Source: Anaerocolumna sp. AGMB13020
GTDB lineage: Bacteria; Bacillota; Clostridia; Lachnospirales; Lachnospiraceae
Assembly: GCF_033100115.1 (NCBI RefSeq)
Contig: NZ_CP136910.1
Location: 62,001-126,000, forward strand
Length of the DNA: 64,000 bases
Direction of reading: 5' to 3'
A program made the position numbers and the translations under genes. The notes below the pieces were generated by a model. It was not told the origin of the DNA, made no database searches, and worked only from the letters and a program-made list of their open reading frames with translations. Below, piece after piece: positions 9,083 through 18,355 of the stretch; position 1 is the first letter of the stretch; each line of letters starts with the position of its first letter.

Positions 9083-9122
9083 AAATAGGAGGCAGGTTAT
9101 GATTAACCTGCCTCCTATTTTT
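9083..9122. terminator. Strong bidirectional intrinsic terminator
   Basis: A perfect 17-bp stem, 9083-9099 against 9104-9120, has a 4-base loop and a T run continuing to 9122. The reverse strand also ends in a T run, so it serves both the P-loop gene and the convergent DUF378 gene. Confidence 0.92.
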
Positions 9123-9135
9123 ACGCCCATCGTTA

Positions 9136-9333
9136 TTATTCGCTGCGAAGTCTTCCGAAATAACTCAGAGCATACAAACCTGCAATACCTACCAGAGCGT
9201 AAATAATTCTGGATACTACTGTCATGTCACCAAATATTACTCTTACAAGGTCAAATCCCAAGAAGCCGATAAGACCCCAGTTGATGGCGCCGATGATAAC
9301 AAGCGTCAATGCGATATAATCTAATGTTTTCAC
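9136..9333 (-). CDS. DUF378 family small membrane protein
   Basis: This 65-residue protein has two membrane helices and the hallmark DUF378 sequence (DYIALTLVIIGAINWGLIG, then FDLVRVIFG and a second helix ending YALSYFGR). The function of the family is not established. The start is a GTG at 9333 with an AAGGAGGT ribosome binding site at a good distance; an in-frame ATG seven codons upstream would put that site inside the coding region. The gene stands alone on the reverse strand and shares the terminator at 9083-9122. Confidence 0.85.
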   Translation of the reverse strand: MKTLDYIALTLVIIGAINWGLIGFLGFDLVRVIFGDMTVVSRIIYALVGIAGLYALSYFGRLRSE

Positions 9334-9709
9334 TTGATTACCTCCTTCTTGCATTCAATATTGTTTCCAATTATGTACAAAATATTCTTCCTGAAAAATG
9401 TAGGTATTTACAATTTATTTTCTGTTAAAATATGAGTCTAAAAATATTAATTTAGGGCTTTCATTCTTCTCTGGTAGAAAGTATAATAGATAAAGATATA
9501 TAGAAGTTAAGTTAAGATTTTTTACCACTTACAACATAAAAAAGGTGCATATAAACAGAATTATTTCTTACAGTAAGAGGAAAATATTATAAGTTAGCTT
9601 GTATAGAAGAGTAGAAGATTTCAAGCGCAGATATTGATTTTTCTAATGCAGTAAAGCTGTTAAAGAAAATAAAATCGATTCTGTATCAGAAATCGGAGGG
9701 GGTTTTAAT
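9334..9709. other. Intergenic region between DUF378 gene and HlyD-like gene
   Basis: No gene is visible in this AT-rich stretch. A TATAAT at 9482-9487 could be a forward -10 element, but its -35 match is poor. Just upstream of the HlyD-like gene, CGATT-CTG (9676-9683) can pair with CAG-A-AATCG (9687-9695). That small hairpin touches the start of the GGAGGGGG ribosome binding site and could influence translation. Confidence 0.4.
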
Positions 9710-11098
9710 TTGGGTTCTGATAAAAAAGTTGCAAAATTCAGAAGAGCCAGGACAATCAATATTGGATTCATAACATTTTTTATTATTTTTGTCTATGTGA
9801 TTGTAAATATTTATATGTACTTCACAACGGAGCATTTAACCATATATGAAGTGAAGGAAGGTTCAGCTGCTGATGACTTTGTATTGGACGGGCTTATTTT
9901 TCGAGATGAGAAAATTGTAAGTACAGATACTGCCGGATATATAAATTATTATCATCGTGATGGAGAACGCGTTGCCAAGAATTCGGTGGTTTATTCCGTA
10001 GATGAAGGTAACGCCTATGCAGAAGAATTGGCTGCTGATAATACCAGTACTTCAATATCTTCCGATGATTCCCTGGCTATCAAAAGCGAAATCACAGATT
10101 TTCAGAAAGATTATAACAGCGGTGATTTTACATATGTATATCAACTAAAAGAAGAACTAAAGAATTCATCCATGCAGATATACAATGACAGTATGCTGAC
10201 AAACTTAAAAACCTTAATGAAAGATAAGACTGCTTCCTTAAAAGTTGCAAAAAGTGATACAAGTGGAGTGGTATGTTATTATACGGACGGATATGAAAAT
10301 CTGAGTGCGGATGCCGCTACTTCCGCCACTTTTGATAAAAGTACCTATCAGAAGACGCAGTTGCGAACCAACAAGCTGCAGGATAAGGGGAATGCGGTAT
10401 ATAAAATTATAACAAATGATAATTGGAGTATCCTGTATCTTCTTGATGAAGAACAATATAATAAAATAAAGGACAACGAAAAAGTTACAATAATCTTTAC
10501 CTCGGACGGACTGAAACAAACTCTGCCGGTTAAGATATTTCAGAAAGGCAATGATTATTATGCACAAGTAACCTTAACACGCTATATGCCAAGATATATC
10601 AATCAGAGATTTATTTCTACGGAAATTGTTATAAATTCAGCAGAAGGGTTAAAGATACCCATTACTTCCATTGTTGAGAAGAAGTTCTATCAGGTTCCTC
10701 TTTCCTATTTTAGAAAAGGCGGGGATTCCAACAAAGAGGGTTTAACACGTGTTGTTACCTCTTCAAGTGATGGTAATGAAAAAACTACTCATGAATTTAT
10801 CGCTACGGATATCTATTATCAGGATGAAAAATATGCCTATGTTGACACAAATCTTTTCGGAACAAGAGATATGATAATCGGGGAAGATGAAAAGGATACT
10901 TTTATCTTGGATAAGACGGAAACCTTTAAAGGAGTTTTTAATGTAAATAAAGGATATGCAGTTTTCCGCCAGATTGAAATACTTTATCAAAATGAAGAAT
11001 ACTGTATCGTTAAGAAAAATACAGTTAACGGATTATCCGTGTACGACCATATAGCTTTAGATAGCAGTACGGCAACAGAACAAGCCTTAATATATTAA
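9710..11098 (+). CDS. HlyD-like membrane-anchored envelope protein
   Basis: This 462-residue protein has one N-terminal membrane anchor (about residues 18-40, NIGFITFFIIFVYVIVNIYM). Next comes a lipoyl-like half (IFRDEKIVSTDTAGYINYYH, then RVAKNSVVYSVDEG), as in HlyD/membrane-fusion proteins, and a long extracytoplasmic region. No ABC or RND partner gene is nearby. It opens the yggS-sepF-ylmG-ylmH-divIVA cluster, so a link to the cell envelope or division is plausible but not shown. The start is a TTG preceded by GGAGGGGG. Confidence 0.72.
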   Translation: MGSDKKVAKFRRARTINIGFITFFIIFVYVIVNIYMYFTTEHLTIYEVKEGSAADDFVLDGLIFRDEKIVSTDTAGYINYYHRDGERVAKNSVVYSVDEGNAYAEELAADNTSTSISSDDSLAIKSEITDFQKDYNSGDFTYVYQLKEELKNSSMQIYNDSMLTNLKTLMKDKTASLKVAKSDTSGVVCYYTDGYENLSADAATSATFDKSTYQKTQLRTNKLQDKGNAVYKIITNDNWSILYLLDEEQYNKIKDNEKVTIIFTSDGLKQTLPVKIFQKGNDYYAQVTLTRYMPRYINQRFISTEIVINSAEGLKIPITSIVEKKFYQVPLSYFRKGGDSNKEGLTRVVTSSSDGNEKTTHEFIATDIYYQDEKYAYVDTNLFGTRDMIIGEDEKDTFILDKTETFKGVFNVNKGYAVFRQIEILYQNEEYCIVKKNTVNGLSVYDHIALDSSTATEQALIY

Positions 11099-11157
11099 TG
11101 AAAATTTAGCATAATAATATAGCTCCTTAAAATCAACCAGGAAAGGATGACATAATT

Positions 11158-11865
11158 TTGAGTTCTGAAGCAATCAAAAAAAATCTTGAAGAAGTGGAAT
11201 TAAGAATAAATGCTGCCTGTACCAGAGCAGGCAGGAAGCGGAAAGATGTAACATTAATTGCAGTCAGTAAGACAAAACCTGTTTCGGACATTGAAATAGC
11301 TATCAAGGAAGGAATGGGGGTATTTGGGGAAAACAAAGTACAAGAATTGACAGAAAAGTATGAAGTTCTATCGAAAGATTTACAATGGCATTTAATTGGC
11401 CACCTGCAGACAAATAAAGTCAAATATATTGTAGATAAAGCTGCGCTCATACATTCGGTTGATACCTATAAACTGGCTCAGCAGATTCAAAGAGAAGCAG
11501 AGAAAAAAGGTGTAATCTGTAACATTCTGATTGAGGTAAATGTTGCCAGAGAAGAGAGTAAATACGGTGTTTTTGAAGAGGATGTGTTGCCTTTGATTAC
11601 AGAAATCGCCAAACTTCCGAATGTTCGGATTTGCGGTTTAATGACAATTGCCCCCAATGTGGATGAACCTGAAAAAAACAGAAAGTATTTTAGAAAATTG
11701 CGACAATTAAATGTTGACATAAAAATGAAAAACATTGATAATGTTACTATGGATGTGCTCTCAATGGGAATGACAGGGGATTACGAAGTCGCCATTGAAG
11801 AAGGAGCAACAATGGTCCGCGTAGGAACAGGTATTTTTGGGGAACGTAATTATACAAGCCTTTAG
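11158..11865 (+). CDS. yggS: Pyridoxal phosphate homeostasis protein (YggS/YlmE/PLPBP family)
   Basis: The product binds PLP and buffers its concentration. At 235 residues it shows the alanine-racemase-fold signatures: TLIAVSKTKP with the PLP-binding Lys, GENKVQE, WHLIGHLQTNK, LIEVNVARE, GLMTIAP and the end motif LSMGMTGDYEVAIEEGAT. In Firmicutes this gene (ylmE) lies just upstream of sepF, as here. The start is a TTG with an AGGAAAGGATGA ribosome binding site. Confidence 0.95.
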   Translation: MSSEAIKKNLEEVELRINAACTRAGRKRKDVTLIAVSKTKPVSDIEIAIKEGMGVFGENKVQELTEKYEVLSKDLQWHLIGHLQTNKVKYIVDKAALIHSVDTYKLAQQIQREAEKKGVICNILIEVNVAREESKYGVFEEDVLPLITEIAKLPNVRICGLMTIAPNVDEPEKNRKYFRKLRQLNVDIKMKNIDNVTMDVLSMGMTGDYEVAIEEGATMVRVGTGIFGERNYTSL

Positions 11866-11900
11866 AGGGCAGATATAATTACAGATAGGAGACAAGGAGT

Positions 11901-12464
11901 ATGGAAAATATATTTAAAAGTATTTTGGATTCACTAAAGCTTACTGAAGATGAATATGAAGATGACGATTTTGATGAAAAAGAATATAAGCGTGCAGAGA
12001 GACAAGAAAAGAAAGCGGTAAAAAACGCCTATCAGCCTGCCTATGAAACAGAAATGTCTTCCCAAACGGTCAATAATGTATTAAATGAGGCAAGAAAAGA
12101 AAGGCAGATGAAGATGGAAAGGGACAAATCCGGGCCGAGCAAGGTAGTGCCAATCAGGACAAGCCCCAAGGGTTTTGAAGTTTGTATCATGAAACCTGGT
12201 ACATTTGAAGACTCTCAGGAAATCTGCGATATGCTGTTATCAGGAAGAGCTGCTGTAATCAACCTGGAAGGTCTGGATGTTGATCTGGCTCAGCGTATTA
12301 TGGATTTTATATCAGGCGCAGTGTATTCCTTAAATGGTAAATTGCATCAGATATCCAGTTTTATTTTTATCATATCACCGGAATCCGTTGATATATCCGG
12401 AGATTATGCAGATATACTACAGAATAATGGCTTTGAAGTGCCTACACTAAATAAGGATTTCTAA
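11901..12464 (+). CDS. sepF: Cell division protein SepF
   Basis: SepF links FtsZ to the membrane and supports septum formation. The 187-residue product has an amphipathic N-terminus (MENIFKSILDSLKLTEDE), a charged flexible linker to about residue 85, and the conserved DUF552 domain with VCIMKPGTFEDSQEICDMLL and INLEGLDVDLAQRIMDFISG. The order yggS-sepF-ylmG-ylmH is the standard Firmicutes arrangement. A GGAGACAAGGAG ribosome binding site precedes the ATG. Confidence 0.95.
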   Translation: MENIFKSILDSLKLTEDEYEDDDFDEKEYKRAERQEKKAVKNAYQPAYETEMSSQTVNNVLNEARKERQMKMERDKSGPSKVVPIRTSPKGFEVCIMKPGTFEDSQEICDMLLSGRAAVINLEGLDVDLAQRIMDFISGAVYSLNGKLHQISSFIFIISPESVDISGDYADILQNNGFEVPTLNKDF

Positions 12465-12466
12465 TA

Positions 12467-12736
12467 ATGGTACAAACAATCTATTCAACCTTTTATATGT
12501 TTTTTGTAGTATTGCAGGTAATACTGCTATTATATATGATATCCTCCTGGTTTTCTGGGGGTGAAAAATTCAAAAATCTTCTATCCTTATTAATTGAACC
12601 GATTTTAACACCGGTACGTTTTTTGCTGAAATATTCGATTTTCGGCAATCCTGCCGCTGATTTATCGCCTTTGATCAGTTTTGTGTTAATCATGTTTCTA
12701 CAGGATTTATTTGTAAGATTATTAAACGGGAGTTAA
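12467..12736 (+). CDS. YggT/YlmG family membrane protein
   Basis: This 89-residue protein has two hydrophobic segments separated by a loop with SSWFSGGEKFKNLLSLLIEP and ILTPVRFLLKY, the signature of the YggT family. Homologues (YlmG) have been linked to membrane or division-site organisation, but the biochemical role is unknown. It begins 2 bp after sepF and is followed 1 bp later by ylmH, which implies co-translation. Confidence 0.9.
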   Translation: MVQTIYSTFYMFFVVLQVILLLYMISSWFSGGEKFKNLLSLLIEPILTPVRFLLKYSIFGNPAADLSPLISFVLIMFLQDLFVRLLNGS

Positions 12737-12737
12737 G

Positions 12738-13499
12738 ATGAACACGGATAAAGAAGATAATCTATTAAAGAAGCGGTTATTGGAGTTAGCAAGGACTGCT
12801 TATAACAAGAACATAAATACTTATACTGATTTTCTTACACTCCATGATATCAGTATTTTTCATAGTATAAAACCGGAATTACCAAATGTAAATCATGAGC
12901 TTTTCGGCGGGTTTGAAACTGCTGAAAGGAAAATTCTATGCTTTTGCGGAGATTCCTCCGTGAAAGCTTTTTCCGATTATATTGCATGTATAAAGATTCT
13001 TCCTAACAATAAGAAATTCAGTGATGAATTCAGTCACAGAGATTTTTTGGGTTCTATTATGAATCTGGGAATTGAGAGAGGCAAAATAGGAGATATTCTT
13101 GTTAAGGAAAAAGAAGGATTTGTATATTGTGAAGCAAGAATAGGAAATTTTCTGGCAGATAACTTAGAGAAAATAAAACATACAAAAGTTAACTGTGAAG
13201 TTATTTATGGGGACTTACCAGATTTTCCGCCGGATTTCAAAGAAATTAAGGGCAGCATAGCTTCGCCAAGACTGGATGCAGTTATAGCCCTTGCTTTTCA
13301 ATCCTCCAGGAGCGGTATATTGTCATTGATAGCAGGAGGTAAGGTCTATGTTGATGGAAGGCTTATAGAAAGTAACAGCTATCAGCTAAAAGTAAATGAG
13401 ACGGTATCCGTAAGGGGATATGGGAAATTTATTTATAAAGGCCTTGAGAATCAGACGAAAAAAGGACGGTATTATGTATCGTTATTAAAATACATTTAG
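12738..13499 (+). CDS. ylmH: YlmH-type S4 domain RNA-binding protein
   Basis: This 253-residue protein ends in an S4 RNA-binding domain (SPRLDAVIALAFQSSRSG, then LIAGGKVYVDGRLIES and NETVSVRGYGKFIY). The N-terminal region carries the FGGFETAERKILCF segment typical of YlmH. YlmH-family proteins bind RNA, and published work on the Bacillus homologue ties them to ribosomes. The position between ylmG and divIVA is conserved in Firmicutes. Confidence 0.92.
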   Translation: MNTDKEDNLLKKRLLELARTAYNKNINTYTDFLTLHDISIFHSIKPELPNVNHELFGGFETAERKILCFCGDSSVKAFSDYIACIKILPNNKKFSDEFSHRDFLGSIMNLGIERGKIGDILVKEKEGFVYCEARIGNFLADNLEKIKHTKVNCEVIYGDLPDFPPDFKEIKGSIASPRLDAVIALAFQSSRSGILSLIAGGKVYVDGRLIESNSYQLKVNETVSVRGYGKFIYKGLENQTKKGRYYVSLLKYI

Positions 13500-13512
13500 G
13501 AGGGGAAAAGTT

Positions 13513-14133
13513 ATGATAACGCCGATTGAACTGCAAAGTAAAACTTTTAAATCAGGTATTGGATATGACAAAAAGGATGTAGAAGGTTTTCTTTCTGAAT
13601 TGCAGAAAAGTTATGAGACCATGTACAAAGAAAACATGGAGTTAAATGATAGGGTTAATACTTTAAATGAAGGTATTAATTATTATAAATCTATCGAAAA
13701 GACCCTTCAAAAAGCATTGTTGCTTGCAGAACAGGCAGCAGAGGATACAAAAGAAGCAGCCAGAAAACAGGCAAAAGCAATTGAAGATGAAGCGAACGGT
13801 AAGGCACAGCTGATTATATCAGAAAGTTATAAAGAAGTCGTGATGCTGAAACAACAGACAATAAAATTGGTGCAGCAATACGAGGCATTTAAAACACAAT
13901 TTAAACATCTTGCAGCTATGCAGACAGAGCTGCTGGAAAGTGAAGCCTTTAAAATACATACGGACGAGCTTGATCTGTCCCTGGAAAATATCGGAGCAGT
14001 TATTTCTAATAAACAGGCTGCAGTAACCTTGGAGCCTGGAGAGCAGACCGATAAAGAGGAGAAACCCAATGATGCGGGTGTAACGGCGGAAGAGTTAGAT
14101 GCATTTGAATTCTTTCACTCCTCAGAAGCATAA
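13513..14133 (+). CDS. divIVA: DivIVA domain-containing protein
   Basis: DivIVA senses membrane curvature and recruits partners to poles and septa. The N-terminal domain is clear (ITPIELQSKTFKSGIGYDKK, then DVEGFLSELQKSYE), followed by a long coiled coil (about 30-150) and a poorly conserved acidic tail, 206 residues in all. The ribosome binding site is AGGAGGGGAAAAG. The genome therefore has both DivIVA and MinE. Confidence 0.93.
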   Translation: MITPIELQSKTFKSGIGYDKKDVEGFLSELQKSYETMYKENMELNDRVNTLNEGINYYKSIEKTLQKALLLAEQAAEDTKEAARKQAKAIEDEANGKAQLIISESYKEVVMLKQQTIKLVQQYEAFKTQFKHLAAMQTELLESEAFKIHTDELDLSLENIGAVISNKQAAVTLEPGEQTDKEEKPNDAGVTAEELDAFEFFHSSEA

Positions 14134-14297
14134 TATATAAGCAATGCCATATTAAATTGCAGCAAGACATGAGTGTCCGGATATAATGAGTCAGAACTGA
14201 ACGGTTCATTGATACCGCTCTTTAGAAAATATGATATTTCACGTAAATTAATGCCTGCGGTCTATGTTTGCAGGAGTGAGAAAGGCATGGTTCTATA

Positions 14298-15431
14298 ATG
14301 CAGAATTCCAATCGGATTACAATTAAAAAAGATAACTCACCCATTTATGATATTGTTCTTGCAGAAGATTATAACCCTTTTCTGAAAGAATTAGAAGCAC
14401 TTAATCTGGCTGGCAGAAAGGTTTGTATTGTCACTGATTCCAATGTCAGTAAGCTTCACTTAAATAACCTGTTAGAAATCGTAAAAGACTATGCAAGAAT
14501 TGTTGAAACCTTTACCTTTCCAGCGGGAGAAGACAGTAAAACACTGGCAACAGTAGAGCTTTTATATGAGAAATTAATACAATCCAATTTTGACAGAAAT
14601 GACATGCTTTTTGCTTTAGGCGGCGGAGTGGTAGGTGATCTTACCGGATATGCAGCAGCAACCTATTTAAGAGGAATAGCCTTCTTACAAATACCTACGA
14701 CCCTCTTAGCCTGTGTAGACAGCAGTATAGGCGGTAAAACAGGTGTTGATTTTAAGGCATATAAGAATATGGTAGGCGCTTTCCATCAGCCCAGACTGGT
14801 GTATATTAACCTTGCTCATCTTCATACCCTGGATGACAGACAATTCTGTAATGGAATGGGTGAAGTCATAAAGCATGGTCTGATAAAAGATATAGCATAT
14901 TATGAATGGCTTAAGAGTAATAGAGAGGAAATCTTAAGGAGAGAACCCCAGGCCTTAAAAGAAATGGTACTGCGTTCCTGTGAAATAAAACAAAGGGTAG
15001 TCGAGATTGATCCTACAGAAAAGGGTGTCAGAGCTTTATTGAATTTTGGTCATACGCTGGGGCATTCCATCGAAAAATTAATGGAGTTTAAGTTATTACA
15101 TGGAGAATGTGTATCCATTGGCATGGTCTCGGCGGCTTACCTTTCTCAGATACATGGCTATCTTAACAAAGACGATGTAACAGAAATTACAGATACTTTA
15201 AGCTCATTTAATTTACCGGTTAACATATCGGATACGGACATTCCTTCGGAAGAATTTGTAAGAGTATGCTTTCATGATAAGAAAGTAGATGGAAATCTGA
15301 TTAAATTTATTCTTTTAAAAGAAAAGGGTGATGCAGTGATTGATACATCAGTAAGCAGAGAGGATATTCTGGATGCTGTGAACTGTTTTAAAAAAATGAA
15401 ATTATTATCGGAGGCAATATGCGAAAATTAA
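14298..15431 (+). CDS. aroB: 3-dehydroquinate synthase
   Basis: AroB makes 3-dehydroquinate from DAHP in the shikimate pathway, using NAD and a divalent metal. The 377-residue product contains FPAGEDSKTL, ALGGGVVGDLTGYAAATYLR, PTTLLACVDSSIGGKTGVD, the metal-ligand region MGEVIKHGLIKD, and LNFGHTLGHSIE with the metal-binding His residues. No other shikimate gene lies in the window. Its end overlaps lspA by 13 bp. The 164-bp gap upstream holds a small CCTGC/GCAGG hairpin near 14260-14275 but no recognised riboswitch. Confidence 0.96.
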   Translation: MQNSNRITIKKDNSPIYDIVLAEDYNPFLKELEALNLAGRKVCIVTDSNVSKLHLNNLLEIVKDYARIVETFTFPAGEDSKTLATVELLYEKLIQSNFDRNDMLFALGGGVVGDLTGYAAATYLRGIAFLQIPTTLLACVDSSIGGKTGVDFKAYKNMVGAFHQPRLVYINLAHLHTLDDRQFCNGMGEVIKHGLIKDIAYYEWLKSNREEILRREPQALKEMVLRSCEIKQRVVEIDPTEKGVRALLNFGHTLGHSIEKLMEFKLLHGECVSIGMVSAAYLSQIHGYLNKDDVTEITDTLSSFNLPVNISDTDIPSEEFVRVCFHDKKVDGNLIKFILLKEKGDAVIDTSVSREDILDAVNCFKKMKLLSEAICEN

Positions 15432-16009
15432 GGCATTTAATCTATCTTATCCTGTTAATAGGATTTGACCAGTTCACAAAATACCTGGTAATACAGAATC
15501 TGCAGGATAGCCCATTTATCTTAATCCCTAAAATTTTTCAGTTTACCTATCATGAAAATGATGGTGCTGTTTGGGGCATATTAAGCGGACGAACAATTTT
15601 TCTGGTCCTTATGGCGGTAATTTTATTGAGCTTTATGGTATTTATTTATATAAAAGTGCCCGCTGAAAAAAGATATAATGCTCTTCATATTATCCTTATA
15701 TTTATCTGTGCAGGAGCAGTTGGAAATCTCTTGGACCGAATCCTTAAAGGTTATGTTGTGGACTTTCTGTACTTTGAACTCATTGATTTCCCTATCTTCA
15801 ATGTAGCGGATTGTTATATCACCATATCCTCTGTATTGTTGGTGCTTTTAGGCCTGTTTTATTACAAGGATGAAGACTTTGCTTTCCTTAGCTTTAAAAG
15901 TGACAAAGCAGTTACAGCAACCGTTCATGACGCTGGTGAGAAGGCTGTTGTGAATGACAATACCGAAGATTCACAGGCCGAGGAAAAAGAAGAGGACCAG
16001 ATTCAATAA
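15419..16009 (+). CDS. lspA: Lipoprotein signal peptidase (SPase II), extended C-terminus
   Basis: LspA cleaves diacylated prolipoproteins. Four membrane helices are visible, with the family motifs GFDQFTKYLV, ENDGAVWG, the catalytic region GNLLDRILKGYVVDF and FNVADCYI with the second catalytic Asp. At 196 residues it is somewhat longer than usual (about 150-165), because of an acidic hydrophilic tail of about 45 residues. It overlaps aroB by 13 bp, and rluD follows. Confidence 0.95.
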   Translation: MRKLRHLIYLILLIGFDQFTKYLVIQNLQDSPFILIPKIFQFTYHENDGAVWGILSGRTIFLVLMAVILLSFMVFIYIKVPAEKRYNALHIILIFICAGAVGNLLDRILKGYVVDFLYFELIDFPIFNVADCYITISSVLLVLLGLFYYKDEDFAFLSFKSDKAVTATVHDAGEKAVVNDNTEDSQAEEKEEDQIQ

Positions 16010-16088
16010 CGAGTATTTTAAGCTATTTTACATGCAATATTATAAGAAATTCTAACTACATTAAGTAGAAATAAGAAAGTGGTATCTC

Positions 16089-17012
16089 ATGAATGAAGAA
16101 ATACTGGACTTCTTTGTGGAACAAGAGGAAGGTGGTCTGAGAATTGACCGTTATCTTGCTGAAGCTCAGGAGGATTTGACTCGTTCCTATCTTCAGAAGC
16201 TTATTGCAGAAGGCAGGGTAAAAGTAAATGAGAACACAGTGAAAGCAAATTACAAAGTGAATGATGGAGATATGATTCAATTGATTCTTCCGTCTCCAGT
16301 GGATTTAGATCTGAAACCGGAGAATATACCCTTAGATATTGTGTATGAGGACAAAGATATCATAATAATCAATAAAAGAAAAGGTATGGTAGTGCATCCT
16401 GCAGCTGGTCATTATTCGAATACTTTAGTAAATGCTTTACTGTATCATTGCAAAGATGAACTCTCCGGTATCAACGGTATTTTGCGTCCCGGAATCGTTC
16501 ATCGTATTGATATGAATACAACAGGTGTCCTGGTTGCCTGTAAAAATGACAAAGCACACCAATGCATAGCGGAACAGCTCAAAGTGCACTCTATAACCAG
16601 AAAATACAATGCAGTTGTCTTTCAGCCCTTTAAAGAGCTTACAGGGACGGTAGAAGCTCCAATTGGACGTCATCCTGTAGATAGAAAAAAGATGGCTGTC
16701 AATCACAAAAATGGAAAACATGCAGTTACACATTACCAGCTCCTTGAAAATTTAGGAGGACGGTATGCACATATTGAATGTACCCTGGAAACAGGCAGAA
16801 CACACCAGATAAGAGTTCATATGGCCAGTATTGGACATCCATTGCTTGGAGATGAACTATACAGCAATAATAAAAGTAATTTCAGCCTGGAAGGGCAGGC
16901 TTTACATGCTCGGGTTTTGGGATTTATACATCCTGCAACCGGAGAATATGTAGAATTTGAAGCTCCTCTTCCTGCTTATTATGAAGAACTTCTTAATAAA
17001 TTAAGAAGATAA
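16089..17012 (+). CDS. RluA/RluD-family pseudouridine synthase
   Basis: This 307-residue protein has an N-terminal S4 domain (LRIDRYLAEAQEDLTRSYLQ), a catalytic domain with HRIDMNTTGVLVACK (the catalytic Asp of the HRLDxxTSG motif), and the GRTHQIRVHMASIGHPLLGD motif. It should modify uridines in 23S rRNA, as RluD does, or in another stable RNA; the exact target cannot be read from sequence. The pairing lspA-rluD is common in Firmicutes. Confidence 0.93.
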   Translation: MNEEILDFFVEQEEGGLRIDRYLAEAQEDLTRSYLQKLIAEGRVKVNENTVKANYKVNDGDMIQLILPSPVDLDLKPENIPLDIVYEDKDIIIINKRKGMVVHPAAGHYSNTLVNALLYHCKDELSGINGILRPGIVHRIDMNTTGVLVACKNDKAHQCIAEQLKVHSITRKYNAVVFQPFKELTGTVEAPIGRHPVDRKKMAVNHKNGKHAVTHYQLLENLGGRYAHIECTLETGRTHQIRVHMASIGHPLLGDELYSNNKSNFSLEGQALHARVLGFIHPATGEYVEFEAPLPAYYEELLNKLRR

Positions 17013-17032
17013 ACAATGATAAGGAGTAAGCA

Positions 17033-18355
17033 TTGAAACGAAAATTATTCGCTCAACTTAAAATCTGGAAAGAATCCTTACAAAAGAAACCATTAATATT
17101 AACCGGAGCCAAAGGAACGGGTAAGACTTACCTTGCATTAACTCTGGCAAAAGACTTTTACAAAAGATATATCTATATAAATTACGAATTGCAGGCAGAC
17201 AAAGACAAATTGGCTGCCTGTTTTGAACGTTTTCTGTTAACTGGAGTAACTTCAGGACTTACACCCTTAGAAGGCTCACCGGAGGAGAGCGATAAAGGTC
17301 TTTTCCTTGTAGATGATATGAACTGTATAGAGGAAATCGATGGGATTGTAATGAAAATCAGCAAACTTTACCCCGATTGGGACATTCTAATAATATCCGG
17401 ATATGCCACCTATCTTCAAAGAGATACCTATGGGATAAATAAATACACAACCTTCAAATTGTATCCCATGGATTTTGATGAATTTCTTTCTGCTGCCGGA
17501 CATGAATGGTATGTTGAAATGATTGATGAGTCTGTTATAAAGAAGAGCAGTCTGCCGCAGATTTTTCATGAAGCTTTGGTAAATCTCTTTGAGACCTACC
17601 TTATTGTGGGCGGCTTACCAGCAGCTGTGAATGAGTACATAAATAATGAAAATACAGAGAATATTACACAAATACACAGGGACATACTCTATTCGTATTT
17701 CTATGAAACTGATATGAAAGAAGAAAATTGTGCCCTGAAAGTCAAACAGATGCTCTTTACACTGCCACAGCAACTGTCAAAGCGTAATAAAAAGTTCCAA
17801 TTCAATCAAATAAGAAAAGGAGCTACGGAAAATCAATACAAAGAAAGCCTGACCTTTATAAAAAGCAGTTTTTGCGGCATGATATGCCCAAGGATATCAG
17901 ATGAAAGAATCAGCAGTTATGAAAGTGAGGAGATTAGTAATAACTTTTCTGCATTTAAGCTATATCTTTTTGACATAGGGTTATATCATTCTCTGTCAAA
18001 AATCACAGGTTGTGACCTGAAGGAAGGGTTTCGGGAAGGATTGATTGAAAGTTACATTGCGCAAGTATTAACTGGGGCCGATATTCCTTTTGGATACTGG
18101 GAGACAGCCTCTGGAAACCATTCTTTGTTTTTGTTAAAGGCAGCTTATAAGAATAATTATCCTGTTTTACCACTGGAAATTAGAACAAAAATACAAAAGC
18201 GTTCCAAGCTTTTAAGTACACTGAAAGAAAAGCAACCTAAAATCAATCAAATGTTGGTAACCACTGATGAGTTTAGCAATGAAGATGTTTCAGGAGATAT
18301 TATCCCTCTGTATGGAGTCAAAAATATCATTGACAACTTGATTCTATTTAGATAG
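17033..18355 (+). CDS. AAA-family ATP-binding protein with DUF4143-like C-terminus
   Basis: This 440-residue protein starts with an ATPase domain (Walker A GAKGTGKTYLAL near residue 25, Walker B LFLVDDMN). The later half resembles DUF4143 (LYLFDIGLYHSL, REGLIESYIAQVL, PVLPLEIRTK), the arrangement of the AAA_14/DUF4143 family. Members are often laterally exchanged and their role is unclear. The start is a TTG with an AAGGAG ribosome binding site 20 bp after rluD. A gene-poor region follows. Confidence 0.85.
   Translation: MKRKLFAQLKIWKESLQKKPLILTGAKGTGKTYLALTLAKDFYKRYIYINYELQADKDKLAACFERFLLTGVTSGLTPLEGSPEESDKGLFLVDDMNCIEEIDGIVMKISKLYPDWDILIISGYATYLQRDTYGINKYTTFKLYPMDFDEFLSAAGHEWYVEMIDESVIKKSSLPQIFHEALVNLFETYLIVGGLPAAVNEYINNENTENITQIHRDILYSYFYETDMKEENCALKVKQMLFTLPQQLSKRNKKFQFNQIRKGATENQYKESLTFIKSSFCGMICPRISDERISSYESEEISNNFSAFKLYLFDIGLYHSLSKITGCDLKEGFREGLIESYIAQVLTGADIPFGYWETASGNHSLFLLKAAYKNNYPVLPLEIRTKIQKRSKLLSTLKEKQPKINQMLVTTDEFSNEDVSGDIIPLYGVKNIIDNLILFR

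Noticed and set aside
14134..14297. Riboswitch upstream of aroB
   Set aside because: Only a small CCTGC/GCAGG hairpin is seen; no known riboswitch core could be recognised.
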